DNA of 64,000 nucleotides from Alistipes sp. (GCA_017403125.1 JAFQOR010000020.1:62001-126000); one strand, 5' to 3'. Positions 37,084 to 47,606 are shown, numbered from the stretch's first letter. Notes: generated from the letters alone by a model not told the origin. Program-made: numbers and translations.

Positions 37084-37155
37084 TAGTGGATAGGGGATTC
37101 GAACCCCTATGTCATGCGTGAGAGGCATGTATCCTAGCCCTTAGATGAATCCACC
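37084..37155 (-). tRNA. tRNA-Glu (anticodon CTC)
   Basis: Reading the minus strand: acceptor GGTGGAT with ATCCACT (one G-T), short D-arm, anticodon loop CTCTCAC flanked by CATGC/GCATG, and T-arm AGGGG TTCGAAT CCCCT. The discriminator is A. Confidence 0.92.
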
Positions 37156-37192
37156 ATTCGGTGTCATTCGGGTTATCCCCTTTTTGACGTTG

Positions 37193-37224
37193 CAAATATA
37201 CGGCAATTTTTTAATATACCAAAA
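37193..37224 (-). promoter_or_regulatory. Promoter of tRNA-Glu
   Basis: Minus strand: TTTTG (37220-37224), 19 bases, TATATTTG (37193-37200). The rest of the gap to 37408 is AT-rich with nothing else I recognise. Confidence 0.75.
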
Positions 37225-37408
37225 CTTTTTGCAAAAAAATTGCAACTTTTATATAAAAAAGATGTTTTATCCCCCGCCAACATTGCCATACCTTATATTA
37301 TATATAGCACCCCTATCGATAGAACGAAGATCGGCGTAGAGGGATCGTAGGTCGTGCAGAGTATTTTGTGGTGTTGGGGAGGATGCCCCATTCTTTTGTG
37401 GCACGCTA

Positions 37409-37440
37409 TTTTGTGTTGAGCTAAATAATTTGTATCTTTG
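37409..37440 (+). promoter_or_regulatory. Promoter of the DUF3298-type gene
   Basis: TTTTG at 37409-37413, 19 bases, TATCTTTG at 37433-37440; the start codon is 28 bases downstream. Confidence 0.8.
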
Positions 37441-37468
37441 AGGCTATGAAGCTAAAAAGTTTTGTGTT

Positions 37469-38218
37469 ATGAGAGTATCTTTTATCGTGGCACTCGCAGC
37501 CATTGTGTTTGTGTCGTGTGCCGATAGCAATAGGGGTGCAGGCGACAATGTTGTGCCTGTGTTCGAGGAGCAACATTTTGGTCGTCAGTGCGAAAATGTG
37601 AATATCGATATAGTGTGTCAGCGTATTGCCAATGCCAATGGTAATGCGGTGTGGGAGCGTATAGATATGGAGAATTGTATGCGCACGTTGCCCCATTTAG
37701 ATACCGACACCATAAGGGTTGCTGCGGATATTGTGCCTGCTGTCGAGGCTTTTGTCGAGTCGTTCTGCCGCGATGTCCAAGATCTGGGGGTGGAGTATGT
37801 CTATACCATCCATCAGGAGCCGCTGTATAGCCGTGACAATACGGTGCTGTGCTATCAGACCGAGACCTATACCTATGCCGGAGGTGCACATGCTGTCGAG
37901 GAGTTGTATTTCGACTGTTACGACGTCGATAGTGGTAGATCCTACGATTTTGGTTATCTGCTCGATAGGGACTCGGAGTGGGGTGTTGCGGTAGCCGAAT
38001 TGTTGAGTAGCAAACTTATGGCGCAGCATGGCGACATGTTGTTCGATGTCTCGGCAGATGGTGTTTATATGCCCGAGTCGGTGCTCATCACCGATACGGG
38101 ATTGTTGCTTGTGTATCAGCCCTACGAGCTTGCTCCCTACTCCTATGGCATGGTTACGGTAGAGCTTACCGACGAGGAGCTTGCTGCCACCGGCGCCTCG
38201 TTAGTGTGGGTGCATTGA
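37469..38218 (+). CDS. DUF3298/RsiV-like lipoprotein
   Basis: A 249-aa protein with a lipoprotein signal (MRVSFIVALAAIVFVSC, Cys17). The middle has TYAGGAHAVEELYFDCYDVDSG and the end has LLVYQPYELAPYSYGMVTVEL, the hallmarks of the DUF4163/DUF3298 module found in RsiV-type proteins. RsiV binds lysozyme in Firmicutes; a lysozyme- or peptidoglycan-related role here is inference only. Confidence 0.82.
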   Translation: MRVSFIVALAAIVFVSCADSNRGAGDNVVPVFEEQHFGRQCENVNIDIVCQRIANANGNAVWERIDMENCMRTLPHLDTDTIRVAADIVPAVEAFVESFCRDVQDLGVEYVYTIHQEPLYSRDNTVLCYQTETYTYAGGAHAVEELYFDCYDVDSGRSYDFGYLLDRDSEWGVAVAELLSSKLMAQHGDMLFDVSADGVYMPESVLITDTGLLLVYQPYELAPYSYGMVTVELTDEELAATGASLVWVH

Positions 38219-38288
38219 CACAATGAGAGATAAGGGATTCGGTATAAGTTCAGATGCAGAGAGTGGTAATTCTCTGCATCTGTGGCTT

Positions 38289-39242
38289 TTAGCGGGCGTA
38301 GTTGGCGTTGAGGTAGTCCATGACCGAGAAGCGTGTGGGGTGCTTCGCGCCGTCGATATTCACCACCTCGGAGGTGATGCGCAGTCTCTTGCCTCCAACA
38401 ACATACTCGTCGATAAAGTGAAGTATTAGGTGCAGACTGTCGTGCAGCGGGGTGATTGCCAACGAGTGGTCGGCATACTTTACAGAGTGGAAGAGGTAGG
38501 GCGACTGCTGCTTGTCGAGCTCGTCAATGATATACTGCGAGCCATAGAAGCCTACGCCCAACATCGATGCCTTGTTGTAGGGCACGTTGGAGTCGGAGGT
38601 GCCATGAAAGAGCAGCATGGGCGCTGCCTCACCTTTGAACTTGGGGCGTCCCGAGGTCGAAAACAGAGCACCGGCGCATGCTATAACGCCGCCATAGCGG
38701 AAGCCCTCGGGGAGAACGCTGCATCTATCATCGTCGTTGTTGAGCATCCACTCCGCCTGCAATGTTGCGATAGCTCCGGCACTCGACCCGCTGATAATGA
38801 TGTGCTCCCTATCCACGCCCCATGTGTCGCTATGTTCCAACACGTAGTTCGTAGCGGCATATAGGTCCTCGACAGCAATATTTACGGCATTATTCATCGC
38901 CCCAATCATATCTCTGATATTCATGTCGTTGCTGTTGTGAATGTTGGCAAGCCCCAGACGATAGTCGATAGATACTACGGAGATACCGGCGCGTGCAAGG
39001 GTCTCGAAGTAGTGGGCATAGCTCTCGTTGTCGCGTGTGCCGCCGACGAAGCCTCCGCCGAACATAAATATCACGCATGGACGACGTTCCGTGCCACAAT
39101 GTCCCGACATCTGGTAGAGGTCGAGATAGAGCTCTGTGCTATCGTGCGTAGCGTAGTGGTGCGTGGTGCGCTGTATTCGCTCTTGGGCATAGCTGCCCTG
39201 TGTCGTCAGTATCATAATCAGTGCTAATAGAAACGCTCTCAT
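38289..39242 (-). CDS. Secreted alpha/beta-hydrolase (carboxylesterase)
   Basis: A 317-aa protein with a signal peptide ending SYAQ (residue 20). It has the oxyanion stretch MFGGGFVGG, the nucleophile elbow ISGSSAGA, an acidic residue in LLFHGTSDSNVP and a late His (DHSLA), all in the expected order for a BD-FAE/carboxylesterase. The open frame starts at 39296, but ATG 39242 begins the signal peptide. The substrate is unknown. Confidence 0.8.
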   Translation of the reverse strand: MRAFLLALIMILTTQGSYAQERIQRTTHHYATHDSTELYLDLYQMSGHCGTERRPCVIFMFGGGFVGGTRDNESYAHYFETLARAGISVVSIDYRLGLANIHNSNDMNIRDMIGAMNNAVNIAVEDLYAATNYVLEHSDTWGVDREHIIISGSSAGAIATLQAEWMLNNDDDRCSVLPEGFRYGGVIACAGALFSTSGRPKFKGEAAPMLLFHGTSDSNVPYNKASMLGVGFYGSQYIIDELDKQQSPYLFHSVKYADHSLAITPLHDSLHLILHFIDEYVVGGKRLRITSEVVNIDGAKHPTRFSVMDYLNANYAR

Positions 39243-39296
39243 ATCTAACAATATTTTTACCATTTTCGATATAGGATAGCTCTTATCAAATCTCAA

Positions 39297-41045
<1,749 letters not shown>

Positions 41046-41054
41046 TATCGGACT

Positions 41055-42266
41055 ATGGAACAGGTAGTTAAAGATAGACTCTGGACGCGAAACTATATCT
41101 TCGTGTGTATCTCGGCATTTTTGATGTCGTTCTCGTTCTATATACTTGTGCCTACGCTTCCGCTCTACCTCGAATCTACGTTCCACATCGACCAAGGCAT
41201 GGTGGGCATCGTGTTGTCGTGCTACGTTATAGCCGTGTTGAGCGTGCGCCCCTTTGCCGGTTTTATTGCCGACACCTTCCCTCGCAAGCAGGTCTATGTC
41301 ATAGCTTATATGCTCTTTGTAGTCTCCTTTTTGGGCTACTTTGCCGTGACCTCGACTCTTGCGCTGTTTATCTTGTTGCGCATCTTTCACGGTTTCACGT
41401 TTGGTATGCTTACCACTGCCGGAAACACGCTCGTCATCGATGTCATGCCCTCGTCGCGCCGAGGCGAAGGTCTTGGTTACTATGGTGTTACCAACAATCT
41501 CGCTATGGCGTTCGGTCCTATGACGGGTCTCTTTGTCATAGCTTCGGGCAACTATAATCTGCTCTTTATGACATCGCTAATTACGGGTGGTGTGGGTCTT
41601 CTCTTTGCCTCGGCTGTTCGTACACCGCGACGTGCTATGAGCGATAAGGTGGAGTTTAAGCTCTCTGCCGACCGCTTCTTCCTCAAAGAGGGCATACGTG
41701 CCTGCATCGCCTTCTTCCTGCTCGCCATACCCTATGGTATGACAACGAGCTATATGGCTCTCTATGCCGAGCAGTCGGGTATCACGCATAATGCAGGGCT
41801 CTTCTTTACGGTTATGGCGGCGGGACTTATCGCCTCGCGCCTACATTCGGGCAAGAGGGTAGATAAGGGGTATATTACGGAGGTTATACGCCTTGGCATG
41901 TGCATCGCCTTTGTTGGAGCCTTGGGCGAGGCGTCGCTCTCGGTGATATGTGGCAAGAGCATCATCGCAGGATATGTCACCTATTTTGTTACAGCATTCC
42001 TCTTCGGTTACGGCTTTGGTACGCTCTTTCCGGCATACAATACGCTCTTCATCAACCTCGCACCTAACTCGCGCCGCGCTACGGCGAATGCCTCCTACCT
42101 CACGGGGTGGGATGTTGGCATTGGCACAGGCATGCTTGTCGGAGGCTACATCGCCGAGTTTGACTATGCCTATTGCTATATGCTTGGCGCAGGATTGATA
42201 CTTCTCTCGCTCATATTCTTTGTTGGCTCTGTTGCTCCGCACTTCCAACGCCATAGGTTGCGTTAG
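41055..42266 (+). CDS. Major facilitator superfamily transporter
   Basis: A 403-aa protein with about 12 hydrophobic helices. The MFS loop 2-3 motif appears as RPFAGFIADTFPRKQVY, and a second conserved block is FGPMTGLFV. It is of the drug/sugar-efflux type (YfcJ/YhhS-like). The gap to the upstream esterase is 9 bases, so the two are co-transcribed. The substrate cannot be told. Confidence 0.85.
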   Translation: MEQVVKDRLWTRNYIFVCISAFLMSFSFYILVPTLPLYLESTFHIDQGMVGIVLSCYVIAVLSVRPFAGFIADTFPRKQVYVIAYMLFVVSFLGYFAVTSTLALFILLRIFHGFTFGMLTTAGNTLVIDVMPSSRRGEGLGYYGVTNNLAMAFGPMTGLFVIASGNYNLLFMTSLITGGVGLLFASAVRTPRRAMSDKVEFKLSADRFFLKEGIRACIAFFLLAIPYGMTTSYMALYAEQSGITHNAGLFFTVMAAGLIASRLHSGKRVDKGYITEVIRLGMCIAFVGALGEASLSVICGKSIIAGYVTYFVTAFLFGYGFGTLFPAYNTLFINLAPNSRRATANASYLTGWDVGIGTGMLVGGYIAEFDYAYCYMLGAGLILLSLIFFVGSVAPHFQRHRLR

Positions 42267-42341
42267 GCGGTTGGTTTGGTGCGGGATGAACGGCGCTTTG
42301 CTTGAATGACACAGCTGCCCCTGTTTATTTTCCCCCTTTCA

Positions 42342-42400
42342 CTACCTTTTGCTACTCTTTTGCTACTCTTTCGCTACTCTTTCGCTACTCTTTCGCTACG
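42342..42400. repeat. 11-bp tandem repeat (CTACTCTTTCG), copy 2, with GGCGCTTTGCTTG prefix
   Basis: Five units (ctaccttttg, ctactcttttg, then ctactctttcg three times) and a partial ctacg, followed by C7. It is preceded at about 42285-42330 by 'ggcgctttgcttgaatgacacagctg', the same prefix context as the copies at 13785 and 45807. Confidence 0.85.
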
Positions 42401-42421
42401 CCCCCCCACCCAACAAAAAAA

Positions 42422-42445
42422 ACGACCCTCAAAATTGAGAGTCGT
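42422..42445 (-). terminator. Terminator of tRNA-Gln
   Basis: ACGACcCTC pairs with GAGaGTCGT, followed on the minus strand by a T8 run. Confidence 0.75.
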
Positions 42446-42450
42446 TGAAG

Positions 42451-42521
42451 TTGGGCTACCGGGATTCGAACCAAGAATGACAGGACCAGAATCTGTAGTG
42501 TTACCATTACACCATAGCCCA
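42451..42521 (-). tRNA. tRNA-Gln (anticodon CTG)
   Basis: Reading the minus strand: acceptor TGGGCTA with TAGCCCA, anticodon loop TTCTGGT, and a T-loop TTCGAAT. One mismatch is present in both the anticodon and T stems, but the overall form and the T1 start are typical of Bacteroidetes tRNA-Gln. Confidence 0.88.
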
Positions 42522-42540
42522 ATATGTGTTTTTGACGGTG

Positions 42541-42571
42541 CAAAAGTAGAACAATATTTTTTAATTACAAA
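42541..42571 (-). promoter_or_regulatory. Promoter of tRNA-Gln
   Basis: Minus strand: TTTG (42568-42571), 19 bases, TACTTTTG (42541-42548). Confidence 0.75.
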
Positions 42572-42649
42572 GAAAATTGTAAAAAAAATTCATACCTTTG
42601 TTAAAGTTTTTGCTGTAAATACAAGTGATAATAATATAAACTGTTGATT

Positions 42650-44002
42650 ATGAAGAGTATCAAATCAAGACTTATCGTGATGAACTTCTTGCAGTTTGCC
42701 GTGTGGGGAGCTTATCTAACGTGTATTGGTCAGTTTCTTGGTCGCGCCGGCTTGGGTGATTACATCTCGTGGTTCTATGTGGCGCAGGGCATTGTCTCAA
42801 TCTTCATGCCCGCCATTATGGGTATCATTGCCGACAAGTATGTTCAGCCGCAGCGACTACTCGGTATGTCGCATATCGCTGCCGGAGCCTTCATGCTCGT
42901 TGCTGCCTACTTTGGCTATGAGGCGTCGCAGGTTGCCGTTGCCAATGCCGGTGTCGAGGGCTTTAAGGGTGATATATGGCCCGTCTTCATCCCTTATGTG
43001 TTGAGTGTGGCGTTCTATATGCCTACCATTGCGTTGTCTAACACCGTGGCTTTCGGCACGCTGACACGCGCAGGCTACGACTTTGTCAAGGCGTTTCCGC
43101 CTATTCGTACGCTTGGTACCGTAGGTTTTATCGCCTCGATGTGGATGGTAAACAGCATAGGGTTTGGCTTGGACCAGCCGGCACAATATACCTATATGCA
43201 GCTCGTTGCCAGCGGTGCTTTGGGCTTGTTGCTTGGCTTCTACTGCTTCACGCTTCCGAAGTGTCCTATCGACGTGGCTAATGCTTCGGTCAAGAAGAGC
43301 TGGGCACAGAGGTTGGGTCTCGACGGCTTCGTGCTGTTCAAGCAGAAGAAGATGGCTATGTTCTTCATCTTCTCGATGTTACTCGGCGTGTCGTTGCAGA
43401 TTACCAACGGCTATGCTACGCCCTATATCAATAGTTTTGCTGCAACGTCTAATAGCTGGTTTGCCAACAACTCTACGATGCTCGTCTCGTTATCGCAGAT
43501 TTCGGAGGCTCTCTGCATCCTTCTTACATCGTTCTTCCTGCTCCGCTATGGTATTAAGAGGGTTATGCTTATTGCGATGTTTGCGTGGGTGTTGCGCTTT
43601 GGCTTCTTTGGCATTGGCACCACCGAGACGACGTTGGGCGTTATAGCACTCATCGCTTCGTGCTTGGTCTATGGCGTAGCTTTCGACTTCTTCAATGTGT
43701 CGGGTGCTATGTTCGTGCAGCAGGAGGCTCCAAAGTCTATGCAGGGTAGTGCACAGGGACTCTTTATGCTTATGACAAACGGTATTGGTGCCTCGGTGGG
43801 TACGTATATCGCCGGTTTGATTGTCGATAAACACTGTATGTGGGCAGGTGACTACTTGGTATCGCGTCCGGAGTATGGCGCTGATGGTTGGCAGATAACG
43901 TGGTTTATCTTCGCCGCCTATGCCCTTGTCGTGGCCTTGGCTTTCTGGGTGCTCTTCCGCTATAAGCATACGCGCAAGGAGGGCGAGATGCTAAAACATT
44001 AG
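42650..44002 (+). CDS. Nucleoside permease-like MFS transporter
   Basis: A 450-aa protein with about 12 hydrophobic helices. The start (MKSIKSRLIVMNFLQFAVWGAYLT) and IMGIIADKYVQPQRLLG match the NupG/XapB nucleoside:H+ symporter family. It would import nucleosides. A -7 box TACCTTTG is at 42593-42600. ATG 42650 is used; a TTG two codons upstream is also in frame. Confidence 0.87.
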   Translation: MKSIKSRLIVMNFLQFAVWGAYLTCIGQFLGRAGLGDYISWFYVAQGIVSIFMPAIMGIIADKYVQPQRLLGMSHIAAGAFMLVAAYFGYEASQVAVANAGVEGFKGDIWPVFIPYVLSVAFYMPTIALSNTVAFGTLTRAGYDFVKAFPPIRTLGTVGFIASMWMVNSIGFGLDQPAQYTYMQLVASGALGLLLGFYCFTLPKCPIDVANASVKKSWAQRLGLDGFVLFKQKKMAMFFIFSMLLGVSLQITNGYATPYINSFAATSNSWFANNSTMLVSLSQISEALCILLTSFFLLRYGIKRVMLIAMFAWVLRFGFFGIGTTETTLGVIALIASCLVYGVAFDFFNVSGAMFVQQEAPKSMQGSAQGLFMLMTNGIGASVGTYIAGLIVDKHCMWAGDYLVSRPEYGADGWQITWFIFAAYALVVALAFWVLFRYKHTRKEGEMLKH

Positions 44003-44034
44003 GAGTAGTACCATACCGTAAATAGTAAACTATG

Positions 44035-44067
44035 AAGGGTGGCTAAATTAGAGGTTTAGTCACTCTT
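44035..44067 (+). terminator. Hairpin after the nucleoside permease gene
   Basis: AAGgGTGgCTAAA pairs imperfectly with TTTAGtCACtCTT. The arms resemble the ends of the ~120-bp hairpin element. Confidence 0.55.
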
Positions 44068-44136
44068 CGGGGCTTGGGGCCAACAATCTAATTGCACTGC
44101 GCTTCGCCCTGCCCCCCCCTTATAATAGCTTAACGC

Positions 44137-45417
44137 ATGATACAGCAACCATTAGCCGAGCGCCTGCGCCCCCGAAGTCTCGACGACTATATCGGTCAGT
44201 TGCACCTTGTGGGCGAGAGTGGCGTCTTTCGCAAGTTCATAGCATCGGGCAGCGTGCCGTCGTTCATACTCTGGGGACCTCCGGGTGTGGGCAAGACCAC
44301 GCTTGCAAACATCGTGGCTACGGCTCTCGATAGACCGCTCTACACGCTCTCGGCCGTTACGTCGGGCGTCAAGGACGTGAGGGAGGTTATCGAGAAGGCG
44401 AAGAGCAAACACCTCTTCAATACGCGCCCCGCCTTTCTGTTTATCGACGAGATTCACCGCTTCAATAAGTCGCAGCAAGACTCGTTGCTTGGCGCCGTGG
44501 AGCAGGGTATAATCACGCTTATAGGCGCCACCACCGAGAACCCGTCGTTCGAGGTTATATCGCCACTGTTGAGCCGCTGTCAGATATATGTGCTTAAACC
44601 TATGGACGACGGTGAGTTGCACACGCTACTTATGCGGGCGCTGAAAGAGGATGTGGAGCTGCAAAAGCGAAATATCGAGGTGCGCGAGACCGAGGCGTTG
44701 TTCCGCTTTTCGGGTGGCGATGCACGCAAGTTGCTGAATATCATCGATATTGTCGTGGGAGCTTCGAGTGGCGATGTTGTCATCGACGATAAGTTCGTTA
44801 CCGAGTGCCTGCAACAAAACATTGCGTTGTATGACAAGTCGGGCGAGCAACACTACGACGTTATCTCGGCATTTATCAAGTCGGTGCGTGGTAGCGACCC
44901 CAATGCCGCTATCTACTACCTGGCGCGTATGCTGGCGTGTGGCGAGGAGCCGCGCTTCATAGCACGCCGATTGGTCATCCTCGCGTCCGAGGATGTGGGT
45001 CTGGCGAATCCCAACGCACTGCTTCTTGCCAATGCGTGCTTCGATACGGTGCATAATATCGGCATGCCCGAGGCACGTATCACCCTGGCAGAGACCACTA
45101 TATATCTCGCCACGAGCCCCAAGAGCAACTCCGCCTATGCCGCTATAAACAAGGCGCTTCAATTTGTCGAGCACGACACCACAAACCGCCCCGTGCCCCT
45201 GCACTTGCGCAATGCCCCAACCAAACTTATGGGCGAGCTTGGCTACGGTGCCGACTATAAGTATGCGCACGACTATGCGGGGAATTTTGTTGAGCAGGAG
45301 TTCATGCCTGCGACGCTGAGTGGCACACGCTTCTACACCCCCAACGAGCAGAACGCGCAGGAGTCAAAAATTGCCGAACGCATGCGCGCTTTGTGGGGCG
45401 AAAAGTATAACCGTTAA
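44137..45417 (+). CDS. rarA: Replication-associated recombination protein A (AAA+ ATPase)
   Basis: A 426-aa clamp-loader-like ATPase (RarA/MgsA/WRNIP1). It has Walker A GPPGVGKTTLA, Walker B FIDEIHRFNK, sensor 1 IGATTENPSF and the tetramerising C-terminal region GELGYGADYKYAHDY. It acts at stalled forks. A C8 tract (44112-44119) ends 17 bases before the ATG. Confidence 0.93.
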   Translation: MIQQPLAERLRPRSLDDYIGQLHLVGESGVFRKFIASGSVPSFILWGPPGVGKTTLANIVATALDRPLYTLSAVTSGVKDVREVIEKAKSKHLFNTRPAFLFIDEIHRFNKSQQDSLLGAVEQGIITLIGATTENPSFEVISPLLSRCQIYVLKPMDDGELHTLLMRALKEDVELQKRNIEVRETEALFRFSGGDARKLLNIIDIVVGASSGDVVIDDKFVTECLQQNIALYDKSGEQHYDVISAFIKSVRGSDPNAAIYYLARMLACGEEPRFIARRLVILASEDVGLANPNALLLANACFDTVHNIGMPEARITLAETTIYLATSPKSNSAYAAINKALQFVEHDTTNRPVPLHLRNAPTKLMGELGYGADYKYAHDYAGNFVEQEFMPATLSGTRFYTPNEQNAQESKIAERMRALWGEKYNR

Positions 45418-45489
45418 ATAAGACTTTATCGCTGTTTGATGCGAGTGCCCCCAAGAGTTCTGTTGCTCGAACTCTTGGGGCACTTTGTT

Positions 45490-45785
45490 TTATTGGCGTG
45501 CATTGGCGCTTGGCGGCGCTTTGCTTGGATGGAGATTTGTTTGGCGGCAGGAGCAGGAGCACCCTTGATGGCGCAGCGCTTCGCTTGGTGGTGCAGAGTT
45601 GCTTTGATGGCGCTTTGCTTGGACGGTGCTTCGCTTGGCGGCGCTTTGCTTGGCGGTGTAATTGAGCTGCTTGGATGGCGGGTGGGGCGATGCCCCTTGA
45701 TGGCGCTTCGCTTGACGGTGGGGCTATGTTGCGTGGACGGCACTTTGCTTGGCGGTGTAGAGTTGCTTTGATGGCGCAGCTGACT
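45490..45785. repeat. GCTTTGCTTGGCGG degenerate repeat cluster, copy 3 (longest)
   Basis: About 300 bases of 15-16-base units such as ggcggcgctttgctt, gatggcgctttgctt and ggacggtgcttcgctt, interrupted by 'ggatggcgggtggggcgatgcccctt'. Open frames read through it because of the repeat, but they are not genes. Confidence 0.75.
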
Positions 45786-45806
45786 CTGCTTATTTTCTCC
45801 CTTTCG

Positions 45807-45870
45807 CTACTCCTCTGCTACTTTTTCGCTACTCTTTCGCTACCCTTTTGCTGCTCTTCAACTCCTCTTT
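45807..45870. repeat. 11-bp tandem repeat, copy 3
   Basis: Six units: ctactcctctg, ctactttttcg, ctactctttcg, ctacccttttg, ctgctcttcaa, ctcctcttt. More diverged than the other two arrays. Confidence 0.8.
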
Positions 45871-45892
45871 ACCTCCCCCTCTTCCTCCGTCC

Positions 45893-46003
45893 GCGGGTAT
45901 TATTTTTAGTCCCCGTGTTGGTGTGTGGCTCTGTGATGTTGGTGAGTGCGCCACAAGAATACGCCCTCCTCTCCGTCTGCGGGTATTATTTTTAATACCC
46001 GTA
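45893..46003. repeat. GGGTATT hairpin array, two copies (86-bp period)
   Basis: Hairpins gcgggtattatttttag...cccgtg at 45893-45917 and 45979-46003 are separated by a 61-base spacer. That spacer is nearly identical to the one at 47520-47581 in the larger array. Confidence 0.85.
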
Positions 46004-46074
46004 TCGGTAAATGGGTGGAGGGGAGATTTTTTGCGGGGGCAATGCAAGTAGTTGGGTATAAGAATCCAAATATG

Positions 46075-46118
46075 TAAGGCTGACTAAAAAGCCTACATAA
46101 ACTTTTTGGTCAGCCTTA
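46075..46118 (-). terminator. Hairpin after the 257-aa beta-barrel gene
   Basis: TAAGGCTGAC at 46075-46084 pairs with GTCAGCCTTA at 46109-46118, extended by CTAAAAAG/CTTTTTGG. Confidence 0.65.
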
Positions 46119-46149
46119 CATTAGAAGTTATTCTTCGGACAGAGTCAGG

Positions 46150-46923
46150 TTATTTGCCAAAACGGATACCCAATTTGAAATAACCGCAATGGAAAGCACC
46201 ACCTTTAACAAGACCATTATAGCCCATGCCAACCGAGAATCGCTTAATGTCCATTCCGAGTCCGACTTGACAGAAGAAGCCATTAAAACCTCCAAGATCA
46301 GCAATGCCTATAAATCCACCCAATGAGCAATTTACATATGGAGTTACCTTCTTGCCCTGTGTGAAATAACCCTTCATATTTATTCCCATAGGGACGTATG
46401 CCTCAAAAATGCGAATGGTTTCAAAACCATAAGAACTGCCCCAAATTTCGAAAGGGGTAATAATTGAGTGAAAACCTGTTTCAAAACCCAGATATAGGTG
46501 CTCAAATATTCGAGCACCGAAATTTACGTCAAGTGTTGGACCGGCTCCTTCTGCGTAAAAGTTGGTGCCAAGATTTACGTATCCTTGGAATTTTACGTTA
46601 GCTGTGGTGGTCGGTCTGGGTGTTGATGCTGGAGTTGATGCTACAACTCGTGTTTTCGACATAGGGGTTGGCTGTATTGTAGCAGCCTGTTCCTGCATAA
46701 TATCCTTCTCTCCATTTGCGTACTTTATATAGAAGATTTCCGACTTCGGCATAGTGTAGGTCGGACCTTCGAGATTACTCCATTTCTTGTATGTCACAGA
46801 CTGCTGATCTATGGCTGTGACCTTTGCCTGAATCTCATCGGCATTATTCAAAACGATAATGTCTTGTGCGTGTGTAATTGAGCAAAACATCGCGCATAAA
46901 GCGATAAGTAAAAGTTTTTTCAT
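46150..46923 (-). CDS. Outer membrane beta-barrel-like protein
   Basis: A 257-aa protein with a signal peptide (residues 1-19, ending THAQ). A small domain follows (DIIVLNNADEIQAKVTAIDQ...YTMPKSEIFYIKYANGEKD), common in Bacteroidetes surface proteins, then a Pro/Thr linker. The C-terminal barrel has Gly/aromatic alternating strands and ends GIRFGK. It is transcribed from a consensus promoter through a roughly 250-base leader that can fold into large hairpins. It is flanked by two arrays of the same hairpin repeat. Confidence 0.78.
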   Translation of the reverse strand: MKKLLLIALCAMFCSITHAQDIIVLNNADEIQAKVTAIDQQSVTYKKWSNLEGPTYTMPKSEIFYIKYANGEKDIMQEQAATIQPTPMSKTRVVASTPASTPRPTTTANVKFQGYVNLGTNFYAEGAGPTLDVNFGARIFEHLYLGFETGFHSIITPFEIWGSSYGFETIRIFEAYVPMGINMKGYFTQGKKVTPYVNCSLGGFIGIADLGGFNGFFCQVGLGMDIKRFSVGMGYNGLVKGGAFHCGYFKLGIRFGK

Positions 46924-46993
46924 AATGTTGTGATTTTAAGTTAAACAAAAGTTGCACTGCTGATAGATGGCAACCGTTTAACTCAAATGAGAA

Positions 46994-47142
46994 GCGTGGG
47001 TAGTGCCTTTGTTGACTGGTACGACCAAGCACCATACTGACGAAAGCACATACCCACGCCATACGGCGTGAGCATTTAGCGTGCCTATTGTCCGTCAGTT
47101 GTAAAATTGGTCGTTTCGTCAACTAAACAATAGCCTAAATGC
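46994..47142 (-). ncRNA. Structured leader (candidate cis-regulatory RNA)
   Basis: On the minus strand, downstream of a consensus promoter, are three stems. One: GCATTTAG/CTAAATGC and CTATTGT/ACAATAG with inner AGTTG/CAACT (47072-47142). Two: CACGCC/GGCGTG with a 4-base loop (47055-47070). Three: GCGTGGGTA/TACCCACGC enclosing GTGC/GCAC and TTT/AAA (46994-47059). Stems two and three share bases 47055-47059, so they exclude each other, as in attenuators or riboswitches. It does not match a riboswitch class I can name. Confidence 0.55.
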
Positions 47143-47177
47143 CATCAAAACAAACTGCGTATTCCGCAATCCAAATA

Positions 47178-47209
47178 CAAATATAGTAACTTATTTTGTT
47201 TTTACAAAA
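47178..47209 (-). promoter_or_regulatory. Promoter of the beta-barrel gene and its leader
   Basis: Minus strand: TTTTG (47205-47209), 19 bases, TATATTTG (47178-47185), a full consensus match about 255 bases upstream of the start codon. Confidence 0.8.
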
Positions 47210-47320
47210 GAATATCAATGGATTCTTCCATCTTCCGATGCCAAGTGTGGGCGATGAATGAATAATCTCCAACTCAATATTTCAAGCCATTTGTAAGCGT
47301 GGTAATGTGTATTTATATAT

Positions 47321-47606
47321 ATGGGTATTATTTTTATACCCGTGTCGAGGCGTGTGGTTTTGTTATGTCTGTGAGAGGTCTCCAAGAATCTGCCGTCCTC
47401 TACGTGTGCGGGTATTATTTTTAGTACCCGTGTCTGGTTTTGTGGTTTTATGATGTTTTGGGGTGCTCCCAAGAACATGTCCTCTTCCCCGTATGCGGGT
47501 ATTATTTTTAGTCCCCGTGTTGGTGTGTGGCTCTGTGCTGTTGGTGAATGTGCCACAAGAATACTCCCTCCTCCTCTGTGTGCGGGTATTATTTTTAATA
47601 CCCGTG
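47321..47606. repeat. 87-bp-period array of GGGTATT hairpins, four copies
   Basis: Hairpins of about 25 bases start at 47321, 47408, 47495 and 47582, exactly 87 bases apart. The roughly 62-base intervening sequences are homologous to each other (GTGT..GTGTGG..., CCAAGAA, TCCTC...). This is therefore a tandem repeat and not a CRISPR array. A reading frame on the minus strand runs through it as 29-residue repeats (TGTKNNTR...), probably spurious. Confidence 0.88.

Noticed and set aside
45436-45771. 111-aa ORF in the GCTTTGCTTGG cluster
   Set aside because: The frame is kept open by the repeat and encodes biased, non-protein-like sequence.
46844-47122. 92-aa ORF across the structured leader of the beta-barrel gene
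   Set aside because: It crosses the hairpins, overlaps the signal peptide of the real gene in another frame and has no recognised family.
47321-47606. CRISPR-like array (25-bp palindromic repeat, ~62-base spacers)
   Set aside because: The spacers are homologous to each other, the repeat is a simple hairpin and no cas gene is in the window, so it is a tandem repeat.
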